Assembly (NCBI RefSeq): GCF_019097595.1
Contig: NC_080717.1
Location: 9,998,836 to 10,062,835 of the forward strand
DNA from: Hemibagrus wyckioides
Taxonomy: Eukaryota; Chordata; Actinopteri; Siluriformes; Bagridae
DNA: 64,000 bases
Reading direction: 5' to 3'
The notes beneath the pieces were generated by a model. The model ran no database searches. It had not been told where the DNA came from and saw nothing but the letters and a program-made list of their open reading frames with translations. The position numbers and the translations under genes were made by a program. Shown here in pieces: positions 49,215-63,260 of this stretch; position 1 is the first letter of the stretch; each line of letters opens with the position of its first letter.

Positions 49215-49865
49215 GGCTCCCTTATAAGGAACATCTGTAAACCTGCTCATTCATCAGCGAATCACGTGTCATATACAGCAGCACAATGCAAAAGAAATCA
49301 TGCAGAAACAGATCAGGAGCTTCAATTAATGTTCACATCACACAGCAGAATGGGAAAAAGTGTGATCTCAGTGACTTTGACCCTGGCATGGTTGTTGGTG
49401 CCAGATGGGCTGCTTTCAGCATTTCAGAAACTGTGGATCTCCTGGGATTTTCACACACAACAGTCTCTTGAGTTTACACAGGATGGTGCGAAAAACAAAC
49501 AAACAAAAACAAAATTTAATAAATAAATAAAAACCATCCAGTAAGTGACAGTTCTGCGGGCAGAAATGCCTTGTTGATCGTTTCAGGATGACAGGACGAC
49601 TATGGGAAATTAAACAAAAGCTCTTTACAACTGTGCTGAGCAGAAAATCATCTCAGAAACCACAACTCATCAAACCTCGAATCAGACGGACTACAATAAC
49701 AGAAGACCACATGGGGTTCTACTTCTGTCAGCCAAGAACAAGAATCTAAGGCTACAGTTGGCACAGGCTCACACACACTGGACAGCTGATCGGCTGTTTT
49801 TCTCTGTTTTTTACTGATGATAGACTGATTAGATGTACAGCTGTCTCTAAGTGGCTGGTCTTTCT
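49215..49865 (+). mobile_element. Internally deleted Tc1-like DNA transposon (copy 2)
   Basis: Left end 'CCCTTATAAGGAACATCTGT', right end 'GTACAGCTGTCTCTAAGTGG' (inverted relation). It carries the N-terminal transposase region and, like the copy at 5876, lacks the catalytic half. Several base changes and an inserted A-rich patch (about 49488-49533) disrupt it. Confidence 0.8.
49286..49471 (+). pseudogene. N-terminal helix-turn-helix fragment of a Tc1-like transposase
   Basis: The frame encodes NGKKCDLSDFDPGMVVGARW followed by FSISETVDLLGFSHTTVS, a Tc1-type DNA-binding HTH, and ends at a stop. Related codons continue to about 49780 in shifted frames. No catalytic triad; dead. Confidence 0.75.
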
Positions 49866-49950
49866 CATGTGCACTCACACTTCAGGGACTGAAAAAAAAC
49901 ACAGAGAACAGAAATATTGGTTTTCTTGAAGCGGATAGTGAGATGACCGA

Positions 49951-49952
<2 letters not shown>

Positions 49953-50008
<56 letters not shown>
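49953..50008. repeat. (TA)n microsatellite
   Basis: About 56 bases of pure AT dinucleotide. Confidence 0.95.
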
Positions 50009-50010
<2 letters not shown>

Positions 50011-50084
50011 TAAAAACTGTTTGCCATGGTAACACAAAGTTCTTTCCCAAAGGCAGCAAGTTGTAGCAAATAACATATGAGCAT

Positions 50085-50215
50085 CTGGTGGCACAGCAGG
50101 TAGTGTTAGTAACTCTCAGCTCCTGAGCCCAGGGTTCAGTTCTGAACTCTACTTCATATCACTATGGAGTTTTGCATGTTCCTGCTCTTATTCTAAAGGT
50201 AAATAATCCACTAGA
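50085..50215 (-). repeat. Fragment of a dispersed repeat
   Basis: 'GTGGCACAGCAGGTAGTGTT', 'CTCAGCTCCTGAGCCCAGGG' and 'GGAGTTTTGCATGTTCCTGC' correspond to the reverse-oriented end of the 13589 family. Confidence 0.6.
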
Positions 50216-52448
50216 ACTCCATCTCTTACCTGACTCAAAACTTGGTTGAAGAGGAGCAGCAGCCAGGAGGTCAGAAGAAAGAGTGAGAGATCAAGGGAAA
50301 TTGCACGAATAAAGCTTTATTCACCAAGCATGGAGGATGGATGGCTGAGAATGATCCAATCGACAGCATCTGGGCTGCTGGATCGATGCATCTCTCAGAC
50401 GGGACAAGCACAATATCTTCCGCTAATCACGGCATGACACTCCGCACACAGTCTAAAGTGCTCATCAGCCACATGACCTCCGCTCTGCCCACACTTCTGT
50501 ACTCTACTAATCTTCCAACATGCCTCCAGTTCAATCACTACTCTTTCCAATCCAAGTCAATCTCAAAGCTCCCTCCATCACGTCTGCTTCTTTTTAACAC
50601 GCTGGCCTCCTATTCTCACAAGATGCTCTGGATAATTTGCCACTCCCTTCATCCTTTCCTAAACCTTACTACTACTACACCAATTATTACTACTACTGCT
50701 AATGATTAATTATACATCGATACATATTTTTTTCCAGACCAAGTATAAGTATATGTTGTTTGGAACTAATTAATACAGATTCCGATAATGATACTGAATA
50801 AAGTAATTGATGATGATGACGATTATTTATATATAGTGCTTTTCATTCTTAGATTAGATAATCAAAACAATGCATTCACGATAAAGAACCAACATAAATC
50901 ACTAAGCTGAAAAATTCAAATCTGACACTGGCAACTTGACAATGGTTTCCCCATAGAGTATATTTTTGATAAACACAAAAAATAATGTGCCTCTTCAATG
51001 TATTCATCCAGTGACATTATAAATGTACAATAATTGAAATGATACAATACTGACAAAGTTTGCATCATCTATTCAGACTCTATGATGAAACAAAACCTGT
51101 GCGTTAGAATGTAACAAAATTAAACATGGCTAATTAAACATTAGCCCTCTAGCCAACAAGAGCTAATGTGTGCAGCTGGTTTGCCAGGTCTCAGCAAAAT
51201 TTCCACAGCAACTCCATCTCAAAAACTATGATAGTGCTTGCAAGTAGGAACAATACTATATGCCAGATCATTACAGCCCTATGACTTAGCTAGACCTCAA
51301 TGATTAATCATTAAAAGTCTCAACTCTATCTCTAGGCCAGTTTAAACATGTACGTTTTAATCTGGATTCCTTATGATATATAAAAAATATCTTCCACCAG
51401 TTGAGCTGTGAACGATCCTCGCAACTAACAATAGGCAAAGCTCAGCTGAGTGCAGTGCTTGGGAAGGGCTATACCGCTTCAGGACATCGTTCTTGTGATG
51501 GCTTTGATGCCTTCCTTTCACTCTATTCCTTTCTCTCTCTCTCTCCTTCTATTTGGACAAGTTTACCCTCTCTGCATTGCCAGACCTACATACAGAAGGC
51601 TTGGAGAAACCCATTTTCTTTTCAGCCATAGTGCAAGCAAACATCCCGTTTGCTCCCATTTTCGCTCAGTGCACTGTAAAAAAAATAGAAAAAAAAACAA
51701 ACACACTGACAGTCATGCATCACCCAACACATCCGACAAGACGCCAGTGAGCTGTAACCCGTGCTGATTCAGAGACCAGAGGAATAATGAGTTATTATTG
51801 TGTTATCGCTGTTTATCTCAGTGCCATGTCTGCATAAGCCTCTCCACTAATCTCATTAGATTCAACACCCGTTAAAGTGTTTTTCTGATTCCTCGTCCAT
51901 GCACTTTGCAGCCAAATGGGTTCACTCCAGTGCGTCAAGTATAAACGATTCCCTCCATTTACATGCCATTCACAACAAGGATATTTTGAAAAACACTGCC
52001 ACCGACAACAAAATAACAACCTCCCACTGAGCAAGGCTGACTGTAGCCAAGGGTACTCTATTTTTGGAATCACAGAGCCCACCATGGGAAGCTCAGTCAG
52101 AGAGAAAGAGGTAATTTGGTCTACTCTAAAGAGCATGAAGAGCATAATATTTGTAATCAAATTTAGGTTAAGGAGGATTTATAGTCCTAGACAAATACGT
52201 GCAATTTGACCATAAAATGCGAAGGGAGAGATCACTTCAGTTCCTGGCTCCTCTTTGACTCTGACAGCCAGCCTGGATGGCCGAGATACAATTTCAGCTG
52301 CCAGGAGTTTGTGTGGACAAGGCGGGTAAATTTGTGAGAAAAATCAGTAGAAGCAACCCTTAGGGGGTCTTCAAACCTAACCTAACGTCCAACACTGACC
52401 ATGGAGCTCCAGCACGCTGAGAGCAAGATTTAGATAGAAAAAGAGAGG

Positions 52449-52470
52449 GGGGGAGAGAGAGAGAGAGAGA
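52449..52470. repeat. (GA)n microsatellite
   Basis: Short GA array within a purine-rich stretch from 52438 to 52488. Confidence 0.85.
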
Positions 52471-52775
52471 GGGAGAAAGAGAAAAGAGTACACTCCTCCC
52501 AATTTTCAATGACATCACAGCAGTGAGATCTGAGGCAGAAGAGGGCTTGCCTAGCTTAAAAACAACTGAGCACTATGGTTTTAACAATTCTGCTACTAAG
52601 CATGTAAAGATTTCTATCTCATTAGGTTTTAGAGATACAGCCTTGGCAGTGTAAAAGTCTCAAAAATCAAGTGCACACACACACACACACAGATTAAAAC
52701 ACATCTTAAGGCAGACCAACTCCTACTCTTCCACAATGAGAGGCAGAAAAACACCTTAAGGCCATTTCTAAGATA

Positions 52776-52817
<42 letters not shown>
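52776..52817. repeat. (CT)n microsatellite
   Basis: About 42 bases of CT/CTTT repeats. The open frame with a run of ER dipeptides on the minus strand here is only this repeat. Confidence 0.95.
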
Positions 52818-52821
<4 letters not shown>

Positions 52822-53558
52822 TTTTTTTCCCACACACTCTCCTCATTAAGCACAAAATACAGCTCATGCTGTCTGTACAGCACTTATCTTATGCTCTTTC
52901 ACAGCTTCAAATAGTGGTGCCAAAATGCATTAAAACAGCAAAGCGAGGGAATGAGCAGAAAAGAAATAACAGCTGATGGTTAAAATAACTTCTGGAACAT
53001 CGCATGAAATCTGTCAACCACCTTTTTTTTTTTTTTTTAACCTCCAGTCTAAGTCTTGCCGATTTTGGGAACAGAGCATCAATATTGACTTAATGTCCAT
53101 GTTTGAGCAAGCATTAACAGGTAAATGTTTGACTATGCGAAGGCAGACGTCTCTGTTCATGCGTCCTGTGACAGCCGTGTCGGTCTGGGACATGCATGGA
53201 TCTGTCTGAGGCCAGTTCCAAGACCCTGGCTAGTGCGATAACAGGCCCCGCAGTAGAACAACACATATGCTTGTGCTAATTCAAACAGACACGCTGCGTA
53301 AACAGAGGCCTAAAATAGTACCCTACTGCCTTTGCTCATTTGAACGCAGTAAAGACTGAAACGGAACCATGAAGGCAGAAATGTATTCCTACTGCATCAA
53401 GACATAATCATGTTCTTTAAAGCAGCTGCGCTCCTTTGTGGGAGAGTGTGATGATGATGGTGATGAGTGTGTGTGAGTGGGTGTAAGTAAGACAAGCTGT
53501 CAGATGGCAGACGTTAACGCTCTATACCTCCACTGTGACAGATCATGCTTCCTCTTGG

Positions 53559-53582
53559 CTAGTCAGTCAGTCAGTCAGTCAG
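53559..53582. repeat. (AGTC)n tandem array
   Basis: Six units of the AGTC tetranucleotide. Confidence 0.9.
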
Positions 53583-53770
53583 CGTGTGGTACTGTACTGC
53601 ACACGCTGTAAATTCTGTTTGATAATTTCAATTTAGTTTTAGTCTTTTGTGAACAAAGAAGTGTTTTAGTTTTGTTATTTTGTGATATTCGTATTGGTAT
53701 TGTATTATTAGTATTAAGCTAGAGTTTGTTTATGGAAATCTACAGCTATTCTAGGAAACTAAGCTGGCAG

Positions 53771-53905
53771 TGTGGGTCGGAGTTGCTCAGTGGTTAAGGC
53801 TCTGGGCTACCAATCAGGTCAGGAGTTTGAATCTCAGCATCTCCAAGCTGCCACTGTTGGGCTCCTGAGAATGGCCTTTAAAACCCTTTCAGCTCCAGGG
53901 AAATA
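53771..53905 (+). mobile_element. tRNA-headed SINE (5' part)
   Basis: 'GTTGCTCAGTGGTTAAGGCT' (box A-like), 'GGAGTTTGAATCTC' (box B-like) and 'CTCCAAGCTGCCACTGTTGG' match the SINE at 38720. The 'GTAAGTCGCTCTGG' tail is missing. Confidence 0.7.
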
Positions 53906-56900
53906 TATCATAGCTGACTGACCCCGGCTTCCCCACCCCCCCAAAAAATATCCTCAAATGCTTAATTGTATATCACATTTTAACAATTTCTCTTATATAA
54001 GTGTCCACTCGACTAGTTCTGATACTCTGCTCTCATTTTCCTTTGTTCATTTGTCATTTGGCATATTTCAGAGTAGGAGTGTTAATTATTCTTTAGTTAA
54101 CATTAAGTCAGTGCCAGTAAAAAATGTCTACAAACATTTGTCATCCTAACGTTCGTCAAAAAAATGAACACTGCGGCACTGAGTACAAAAGGCAGTCAGA
54201 CCGTGACTTGAGTGGGTCCGATACGTCATATCAATATCCTAATTACAGTCAATCCAGTTCCGAGCCGTAATCCCCTCACCTCCGTAATTATAACACAACT
54301 ATTATTTACTCGGCATCATAATTGCAGCCAACATGCCATAAAAATCTTGTCATGTCAGCCAGGATTGGGAAGAAAATTGTATGTTTGTGAACTGAGCTAC
54401 ATGCTGTGTGAATGGAAAGCAATAGTGGGTCTAATTCTACAAAATTCCACGGATGGATTAACATATATCGAATGTAGAGGACTAGTAATGTTATACAGAA
54501 ATTTCTGTATTAAACCTTCCTTACAGCATTATAAAAAACCATCACAGGCTAAGGTAACACAATGCTTTGATGCTTAGTGTGATATTTCACCCTGTTCCAC
54601 ACTTACAGTGGTGTTCACATCTTGATGAGTCATGATACTTCAGCAAAGTCAGTTTGTTGCCACACAATGCTTTTTTCATTGCTCAGAACAAGCTACTGAG
54701 AACCGTTCTAATTATTCAGTACATTTTTAAAAGCAGAGCTGAGTAAGTGGAGACGACGCAGTGTTCTGTGATGTTAGAACGCTAAGCATTAATCACTGCT
54801 ACTTTGAAACATCATGCTGTTGTATCTGGTGTACGATTTCATATGCGGACCCTTCACAAGCAAAGCCATATGCAGTCTCCTCATACGGCATATGGTGCCA
54901 CGGTTAAACCTGAACAGGCCTCACAGAAACACTGACCCCCTGACTACAAGCGCAGGAGTCCAGTGGCCAATGGAAACTTGGCCTCCGTTACAAAGAGGCT
55001 ACAACAATCTGGTCGTGGAAAGATAATGGGCTGAACACCTTAAAGGAATAGTTAATAATAGAGTATAGTTTGTATTAGAGATATAAGTGAGAATGACTGC
55101 ATTATTCAGAATAAACACATCTATAGCTAAATCAGAGGCATGCTGTTTTTTTTTTTTCCTGGCTGAGGTTAGAGGTCAGGATCCTGTGGACAACAAAAAA
55201 CAAAAAAAAAAACACTGCATGAACAAAAGGTTTTAACCTTCATGCGTGTGTGAAGAGACACAAAGCTCAAATAGAACCACATTCATGATAATGGCAGTCA
55301 TTAGTTACTTCCTGCACAGGGACATGCTGGTTTCAAATAGGATAACAGTTTGTTTATATTTGGGGAAATAGATAGAGCCGATTGAATTCATTAGAAACTA
55401 TGCACAAGTACAAACTAAAACAATATCTCTCAGAGTCAGAATTCACACCAGGCTAACAGCACTTCTCTAACTCTGGTAGTCTTTCTGAGGCCAGAGAGTG
55501 ATAGGGTTCATATTTATTATTAAAAAAAAACAAAAAAACCCAGCTATGGCCACTTTGGGTTTAAACCCGAATACAGATGGTGATGTGAATGGCACTAAAC
55601 AGATACAGACAGAGATACAGTTAAAGGTTACACTGGGTTACACCACTGGTGTGAATATTATAGAACACACTTTGTTTTGCCAGGAAACAGCCATTAGAGA
55701 TTACTCTACTCTACTAAAATCGAAAGTATCTCTGCAATGTTTTGCTTTACAGACAGATATTGATGTATAATGCAGAATTGTGGAGTCTTGCTTTATCATT
55801 TATCAGAATTTTCTTGAAGTATGGTCAAACCTAGCTGGCTTTTGAGGATAGAGAGACAAATGGGAAGGCTGCACGCTTCTAAAATCCAGTTTAGCCTCCC
55901 TGAAGTGATGATGTGTCAATCTCTGACATTTTCCGGCACCTTAGGCAGTGAGCTTGTGCCAGATTTCAACTCCTTCTGATTAAATCAGCCACGGCATGTG
56001 AGGGGGTGAGGGGCTCAAATCTCAGACTCTAATTAACCTGCTTCTGTCCACAGTCACTGCAACCAGGCTACCAAGTTAACCCCCAAACTGCCAAGAAGTA
56101 AATGCACAGTAACTGAAAGTCGAATAGTTCTGTAATATTCAGGGGCAACAAAACCTAGAGGAAATGGGCAGTTTAAGCAATATTTTGTCCGACATCATGT
56201 CACATGTTAATTCCTAGGGTTAATATGCTTTGGACAATCAGTGGAGTTAATTACTTAGTGCAACACAAGGGCATTATCTGTGTCTGTTCCTGCTCAGTGC
56301 CTGTTTTCTCGGTACATTTCAACTTACTAATGTCCCGGTCACACAAATAAAGTTTAAGGGGATTAAGAGACATTTTCTATAACTTTAAGGCATTAGTAAT
56401 TAAAAAAATAACACTACTCAGGAACAAAAATTGTGTTACAGTGTTATCTGTGTCTGTATTCATAATTAATATGCGAAGTAAGCATTGTATAAGCGTTTTA
56501 TTTATTTATTTAGGAAACCTACTACTATGCCACTTGTAACATTGGGAAAAAATCCTCAGGAGGTGGAAAAGTCAGCACTGTCAGTAAATTTTAGTTCTGA
56601 CCTCACCTAGTGACCTTTTTTTTATTTACTCCTATATTAAATATCAACATCTTTCTTCTAACACAACATATTTTGGTGTGTCCCAGGGAATTCCAGTCCA
56701 TAATACACACCTCCAGTCTCAACCAGAAGATCCTGTGAACCATCAAGCTTTCTTCATGAAAAAAAAGCCTCAATTGTGTATCTTTATTTGTATCTGTTTG
56801 GAATTTATTATCTGTTCAATCTGAAAAAAGCTTTGACATTTGGATACTTCCCTTTTTCTGAGGGAACATGACATGCCTGATAATGGGAGTCAAATCTGTG

Positions 56901-59900
56901 CAGGAATAGTCACCATGACAAACTGACATAGCAGTAAAGATCCACTCATCTGCAGGCAAGGAAAGAACACTGCTCGGGTCGCACTAGGGGTTTGGGCCGA
57001 CATGCTGCTGACAGCCGAGGCAGACCTGTGAGAGGAGAAATCTAAAGATACAAAGTGGATGCTGGAAAATAAAATGCCCACAGCTTCAGAAATGAGGATG
57101 TTAAAAATGAAAATGTAAGACCTAAGTCTGATAATGTGGAAGTTCACAAAACAGAAACCTACAGAACACAAGGAATACTTAAGGAGTAATGGACAACTGA
57201 TATATAAACAATTAATCTTCCTGATAAAACTCTTCACATGATGTTTTATTAATCCACATGGTTGCACAGTTGTGTTTCTCTCGACACATCAAGCCACTAT
57301 AACTGGATATGAGAGAGATGAGCAACCACAAATAATGACATGGGTTTAATTAAGTATATATGTCCTCATTGGTTCGTTAGGTCTGAATGGTGATACTGTG
57401 ACCTTTACTGTCTCAGTACAAAACTATCCATTTTGTACACGTTACTTTTTAATTAAAATATCTTGCTTAAAACGTTTGTAGTATTTCATAGAGAATGGTT
57501 AATAAAAATCCTTATTGCCCTAAGAAACTTAAGAAACAATTCGTTTTTTCCTTAAGAAAAACAAAAAAGGGGCAAGTATTTTTTGCATCACTGTGTATAG
57601 ATTTTTGCCCTTAACAGAAATCTTTTGCTAATATCCATACCAGATAATAAAACAATGCACAATTTTTTGTTTTAAATCGCATTCAGTGCCAGGAGGATGG
57701 TTCAGTCTCGCCAAGCCGTCTCGTCAAGAGACACAAGATCTGCTTTTTAACTTATAAAGTGAATGGATCTTAGTGAGCTATAATCTGACAGTCAGTGTCT
57801 GTCCATCTACACCAGTGGGTAAGCATTTGGCAGAACCACAGTGACAGGGCAACATATTATATTATCTTCCATGTTTTCAAGATCTGTCATCTCCAGGTAT
57901 TCATAGTAAACACAATTTTGATGAACCGACTCTATAAATTACTGCTGATGGACTGTAATTTGGTTCTCAATCAGAGAGTTAATCAGGACCAGACTGACAC
58001 GGTGATGGACATTTAATGAATATTCATTGCTCTGGTTTTGCTGTATGTATTTGTGGGTTTTAAGTCAGGCAGAAAATCCATGTTGACAGTTTTGATGCCT
58101 TTGGATATTGTGTCATATTTCGAGTGTAATTCAGTGCCATGACTACGCCACGAGGCAAAAGCCGGGGCAAAATGCCACTCAGATTACTCAGAAACTCATT
58201 CCTGATTGCGGTGCTTAGACTCTTTTTGCGTGTCGAATCTTAGCAGCAAAATGCAAAGAAGCACATTATCTTAAAGGTTTCAATAACATTGTGAATTCAG
58301 TGTGAACAATGGCTGCAGTTATTAAAGCCTGGTGCTGGAGTCTGCCGTGCCGAGACGCTGGAGCTTGGCTTCAGAGAGGGAAGTGGGAGTAGGTTTTTTA
58401 TTCGGCAGTGAGTCCCATCCGCTCTGAGGGGAGGATGAAAGACATTCAATAGTTGCCTTTCTGCCTCACTGATCACACAGGAGATTATCAGTCTCACATA
58501 TACATTTGCAACCGGAAGGCAGGAGGATAGCATAAGAAAATAGTGGTGGTGGGATGGGACCCATAAATGATTACAGCTCAGAAAGAGCTGGGAGATTTTG
58601 TTTGCTTTCCTTTCCTTTCCTCTCCTTTCCCCTGATAGCATGCATTTTGGCTCTTTATTTTTTATTTTTGCTTTTCATACCTCCTGTCCTCTCTGTCTTT
58701 ATAGCAGCCACTGGGCACACATCTGTAGCAGTATAGATTTCCCAAGAGTCTGCATTCAAACGGGGTGGACAGCGTGAACAGCTGAGCTGCTCAGCTCAAG
58801 GGAACACACGCTCATGCCAGGCTAGACCGAATGCCCTTGCAGACAGACAGAGCGAGAGAGAGGTGGGAAGAGCAAGAGATTGATGGGGAGATTCATCATG
58901 CTTAACACCTCTGGGGCTAGACTAGATAAAGGTATGGGCAGGTGAGCTTTCTATGTGATTATCCGCCCATCCAGTGCTCCTATTATTATGACAGGGCATG
59001 AAAACAACACCCAGCTCCCACCTGGCTTTAACAATTATCCACCTAAACCCCAGCAGTGGCCGCTTGATTCCCAATGAAGCTGACGGCTGAGCACACCAGG
59101 TAATAAGGCTAATTGCCTTTCAGTGAGCTCTTTGACCTCTTGATATTTCAGCCTAAAAGATTTTTTTTTAGCCTTGCTAACAAACAGCCACATATGCTGT
59201 TGATCCCGCAGTGTTGCGATTGCACATCCCGAGCTCCCTCTTTGGTATGCCCCATTTGGTCAGTTTGCATCTGAGTTTTATCAGTTGTGACACTGAGAAA
59301 TTGACTTTGCTCTGGCTCTCATCAAATTGCGGTGCGATTGTGGCAATGCTCGAGCGACTCCACTCACCGTGCGCCTGAAGTAAGCTGTGAAAAAAAAGAA
59401 AAAAGCTCTGACCTTGCTGCCGAGGAGTCATGGAGGGAGCAAGTGTTGTTTCTGGTCAGAGCCTATTATCTTTAGATCGGAGCTACTGTGCGTCTTGGTA
59501 CCTAACAGGAGTGAATCGTTGCTGACACAGACACAGCTAAGCTGACAAAACTCTCTGCGGAGGGGTAGAAGCCAACCCATTCACTTCCAACTGGGGTCGA
59601 GTTGGGTTTATTTCAGTGGTCTTTGAGCAAAATCATAGTTAGGCGCTCTTGTCATGATAGACACCAGTGGGAGAATTTTGCCATGCACTTGCACTGTTCT
59701 CCATCAAGAAGCAGCCTCCTAATGAGGATTCTATTAACAGACATGGGACCATGCCGGCAATAAGGCAGACGGAGAGGGCTGGGTAACGACGCTAGCAGTT
59801 AGCAAACAGATGTTCCTTCTGCAGAGAAGCTGGTTGTGGCTAATGAAGCCTTTACCGATTCAGAGGAGTCCTGGAACGCTCAGGGGAGCGCCTACGTGTG

Positions 59901-61029
59901 TCTATCTGACTGAGACAGCTAGCTCTTCTGCTCAGTGTGAATCTGATAAACAAATGTATGAAAAAAATTGTCCATATCTAATGGCCTGCTGCTCTCTGTA
60001 GGAAGGTTCCTGGCTCTTTCACTCCAGACACCAGCTGTAGCTGCACATACAGATACAAGGCCAAGCTGCATTTGAGCATTAATTACTCACAGTGGCATGT
60101 AATGAGATGGGGCTGTCCACAGATATTTTGGGGAACAGGGGTTCAGAAAAAGGACACATTTTACCCTGTGCAACAATCATGACACTACTCAAACACATTA
60201 CTCCTTCAATGAAGTAGTGTTCCAAAAAATCTTATTTCTCTGAACCGAATGCATCACATTGGATGATGAGAAAAAATATAAGAATAAGAAAGAAATTCCT
60301 CTAGATACAATGCAATGGCATTCAGACAACTAATAAGTGCTGGTGCGTCTAAATTTGCTAGGTGCTCATGTTATAGCAAGACATTTTGAGTGAGACTGTG
60401 TCTTGTTTGTTAATGTTTCCTTAGGGAGAAAATAATTTCCCAACTGGTACAATGAAGTTTCTAACTAACTATATAAGTACACGCCGTCTCTTGGTGTAGC
60501 ATATGGATCTGTTCATTTTCAGCAGATTGTATTACTTTGAATTCAAAATCCATTTAAACGTACATCACATACACTCCTAAAATAGGAGACGTTTTCTAGA
60601 CGTTTGGTATTAATTATACATTATTTGCTTTCTGAAGGGGTTGTACATGGAGGCCTCTGAGGTATGGAAAAGCTTCATTTCTACAACAGCTAAGAGCTTT
60701 TTAGTATATTTATATTTATTATACTTAACATTAACATATATTTATTATACTTAACTTTTTTTCTTCAAATGTAGCCTTTAACATTCATTATTCTTACCTA
60801 AATTCCAAAGCTAAAAAAAAACTGTCACAAACCATTTGGTTCATTATACACGTTGATAAGATTCAGCATAAGCAGCTTGTTTCAATCTGAACAGCTTGCT
60901 TAGTAAGTCACCTGAATTCGGGGTTTTTCAAAAAAAAAAAAAATGTTCTGTGTCATTTTGTATGTGATACTGAATATCTAAAAAATAAAGATAGAGAGGA
61001 AATGAAATCGCACCGTAGGCAATAGCAAA

Positions 61030-61525
61030 TATATCACTCCTATATGTGGGCCTTCTCCAAACAGCAGCCACAAAGTTGTATAAAAGGAAGTAAACAGTTA
61101 TGTGAAAATGTGTTTGTATGCTGTAGTATTCACATTTCCCTTCACTGGCAGAAAGAGTCCCATATCTGCTCCAGCCTGACAATGCCCCTCTGCACAAAGC
61201 GAGCTCTATGAAGATGTGATGTGCCAAGGCTGGAGTGAAAGACCTCGAGTGTACTACACAACACCTGACCTTGACCCACTGAACAATTTTGAGATAATCT
61301 GAAATGCCAACTAAGTCCTAGGCTTTCTCGCCCAACATCAGTGCCAGATCTCACTAATGCTCTTGTAGTTGAATGAGCAAATCCCCAAAGCTATGATCCA
61401 AAATCTACTGGAAAGCCTTCCAAGAAGAGTGGAGGTTAGCAAAGGGGGAATAAATCTACAACGGGGTGTTCAACAAGCACATCCGGGTGTGATGTTCAGG
61501 TGTCCACAAATTTTTGGTTTAGTAA
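61030..61525 (+). mobile_element. Decayed Tc1-like element (TATGGCCAAAAG family, copy 3)
   Basis: Contains the 'CCTGACAATGCCCCTCTGCA' and 'AAAGCGAGCTCTATGAAGAT' region (PDNAPLHKASSM of the transposase) and 'CTGGAAAGCCTTCCAAGAAG', ending 'GGTGTCCACAAATTTTTGG'. The left end is badly decayed. Confidence 0.65.
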
Positions 61526-62009
61526 TAAATATATTCACCTTTGTCAAAGAAATTTTTCTGCACACCACTTCCAACCAATGGGATGCTCTGGATAGACTGT
61601 TACTAGAAAGAACGTGAATGACTATACCATGTATTACTTCAATTCAGCCGTTGCATAGGAGCCTGCATGTGCAAGAAGTTGCACAAAGAAGGTAAACTAA
61701 CTATTACAGATATTTTTAAGCCAATTATCACATCCAGCAGCTCGTACGCAAGCACTGCAAAAAATGACATCTTAGGATGTTATAATATCTCAAATACAGT
61801 CTAGTATTTTATATTAAAAGATTGCTAGAAAGCAGATTTCAGATTACTGAACCTATTTTAGACATATATTACTTTTTTTAAGCATTACATTTTCGTGTAC
61901 GATTGGCAGATTATTTTTCTTATTCTTCAAGCATCAATTTTTTGAAAAGAAGCAAAATGATCTGTCAGTAGTATAAGAAAATATAAGTGGTAGCTCAGTG
62001 GGCCACTCA

Positions 62010-62198
62010 GAGGGAAGTGATAGCTCAGTAGTTACGATGCTGGGCTACTGATTGGAAGGTTGTGTGTTTAAATCCCATCACTGACAAGCTGCTGCTCCCG
62101 GGCCCTTGAGCAAAGCCCTTACCCTCAAGTGCTCAGTTGTATAAATGAGTTGTAAGTCGCTCTGTGTAAGGACATCTGCCAAATGCTGTAAATGCAAT
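62010..62198 (+). mobile_element. tRNA-headed SINE, near full length, with a duplicated head start
   Basis: 'GTGATAGCTCAGTAGTTACG', then box B-like 'GTGTTTAAATCCC', 'CTTGAGCAAAGCCCTTACCC' and the tail 'GTAAGTCGCTCTGTGTAAGG'. Just upstream, 61987-62000 repeats the head ('GTGGTAGCTCAGTG'), suggesting a partial second copy or local duplication. Confidence 0.75.
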
Positions 62199-63260
62199 AT
62201 AAAGCTCAAAAATGGTAAAATATGCCTAGAAATAGCTTTAAACATCTTATAGGAAGAAATAGTAGATAAATTTGACTACATTCAAGATAATATCACTTGC
62301 CGTCAAGTCAAGGCTGAGCCAAAGAAAAAAAGCCTTAAAAAAGCTAAAAAGAACCTTAACTGCTTCTAGTCAACTGCTACAAGGTAATAGCCAGTGAAGC
62401 ACCAAAGCAATCGCATTATGGAAACGGTAACTGGATGAGAAGTACAGACATTTTAGGTTGTTAAAGGTTAAAGAAGAACGTGTGAAGCTTTGGCAGTGGA
62501 ATATTACATTGCCATTGCTTTCAGCTGTTATTATTCCCACATGAGGACTGCCCCCCCCACATCATTACATTAATAGCCTGAGCCAAAGAGAAATTAGCTG
62601 TTAATCTGAATAGAATGCATCTGTTTTTATTACATGTCTCTCTTTTTTTTTTTTAATTAAAACCCACTTGCTGCGTGAGTACATGATCTGTTCATGACTT
62701 GTTCAGATATATGGAAGAAAGCCTCTATTTTCCAGGTGAGTAATATGTGAATTTTTCATGATGGACGATGATGTTTTTAACATGTGACAGGTGTTTACTA
62801 ACCGTTACAGCATCTGTCACCGCTCTCGTGAGCAGAAATCTGACAGCAACGAGTCAATGTCGAAAATCATATGGTCCAAACATGTGGTCCTGTTGTTTTT
62901 GTTTAATTGGAAGGTTTTTCTCTTCATATTTGATGAGGCATGTTAATAGCAACATTTTGATGAATTATTTTCCTTAATTGATAAAAAAAAAAAAAAAGAA
63001 AAAGAAAAAAACAAATAAATAAAAGATCTTGTGGCGCTACATGTTTTCTTTGGCTATGTGTTAGAGAAGACTTCTTTAATATTCCTGAAGAAACAGAATT
63101 ACTCAAAAACATTTGCAGGCTTTTATACAATATACATAGAATATTTAATATCTGACTTTCAAAAACACTTGCAACAACAACCCCAGGAAGGTTTCTGCCA
63201 TTTCTTCCATTTTGGTTTCTGACAAATTAAACAATATAAAAAGACGTCTCCTGGAGTTTA

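Noticed and set aside
51790..52160. Possible additional nlgn3 exon (115-codon minus frame)
   Set aside because: The translation has no neuroligin signature; more likely non-coding DNA.
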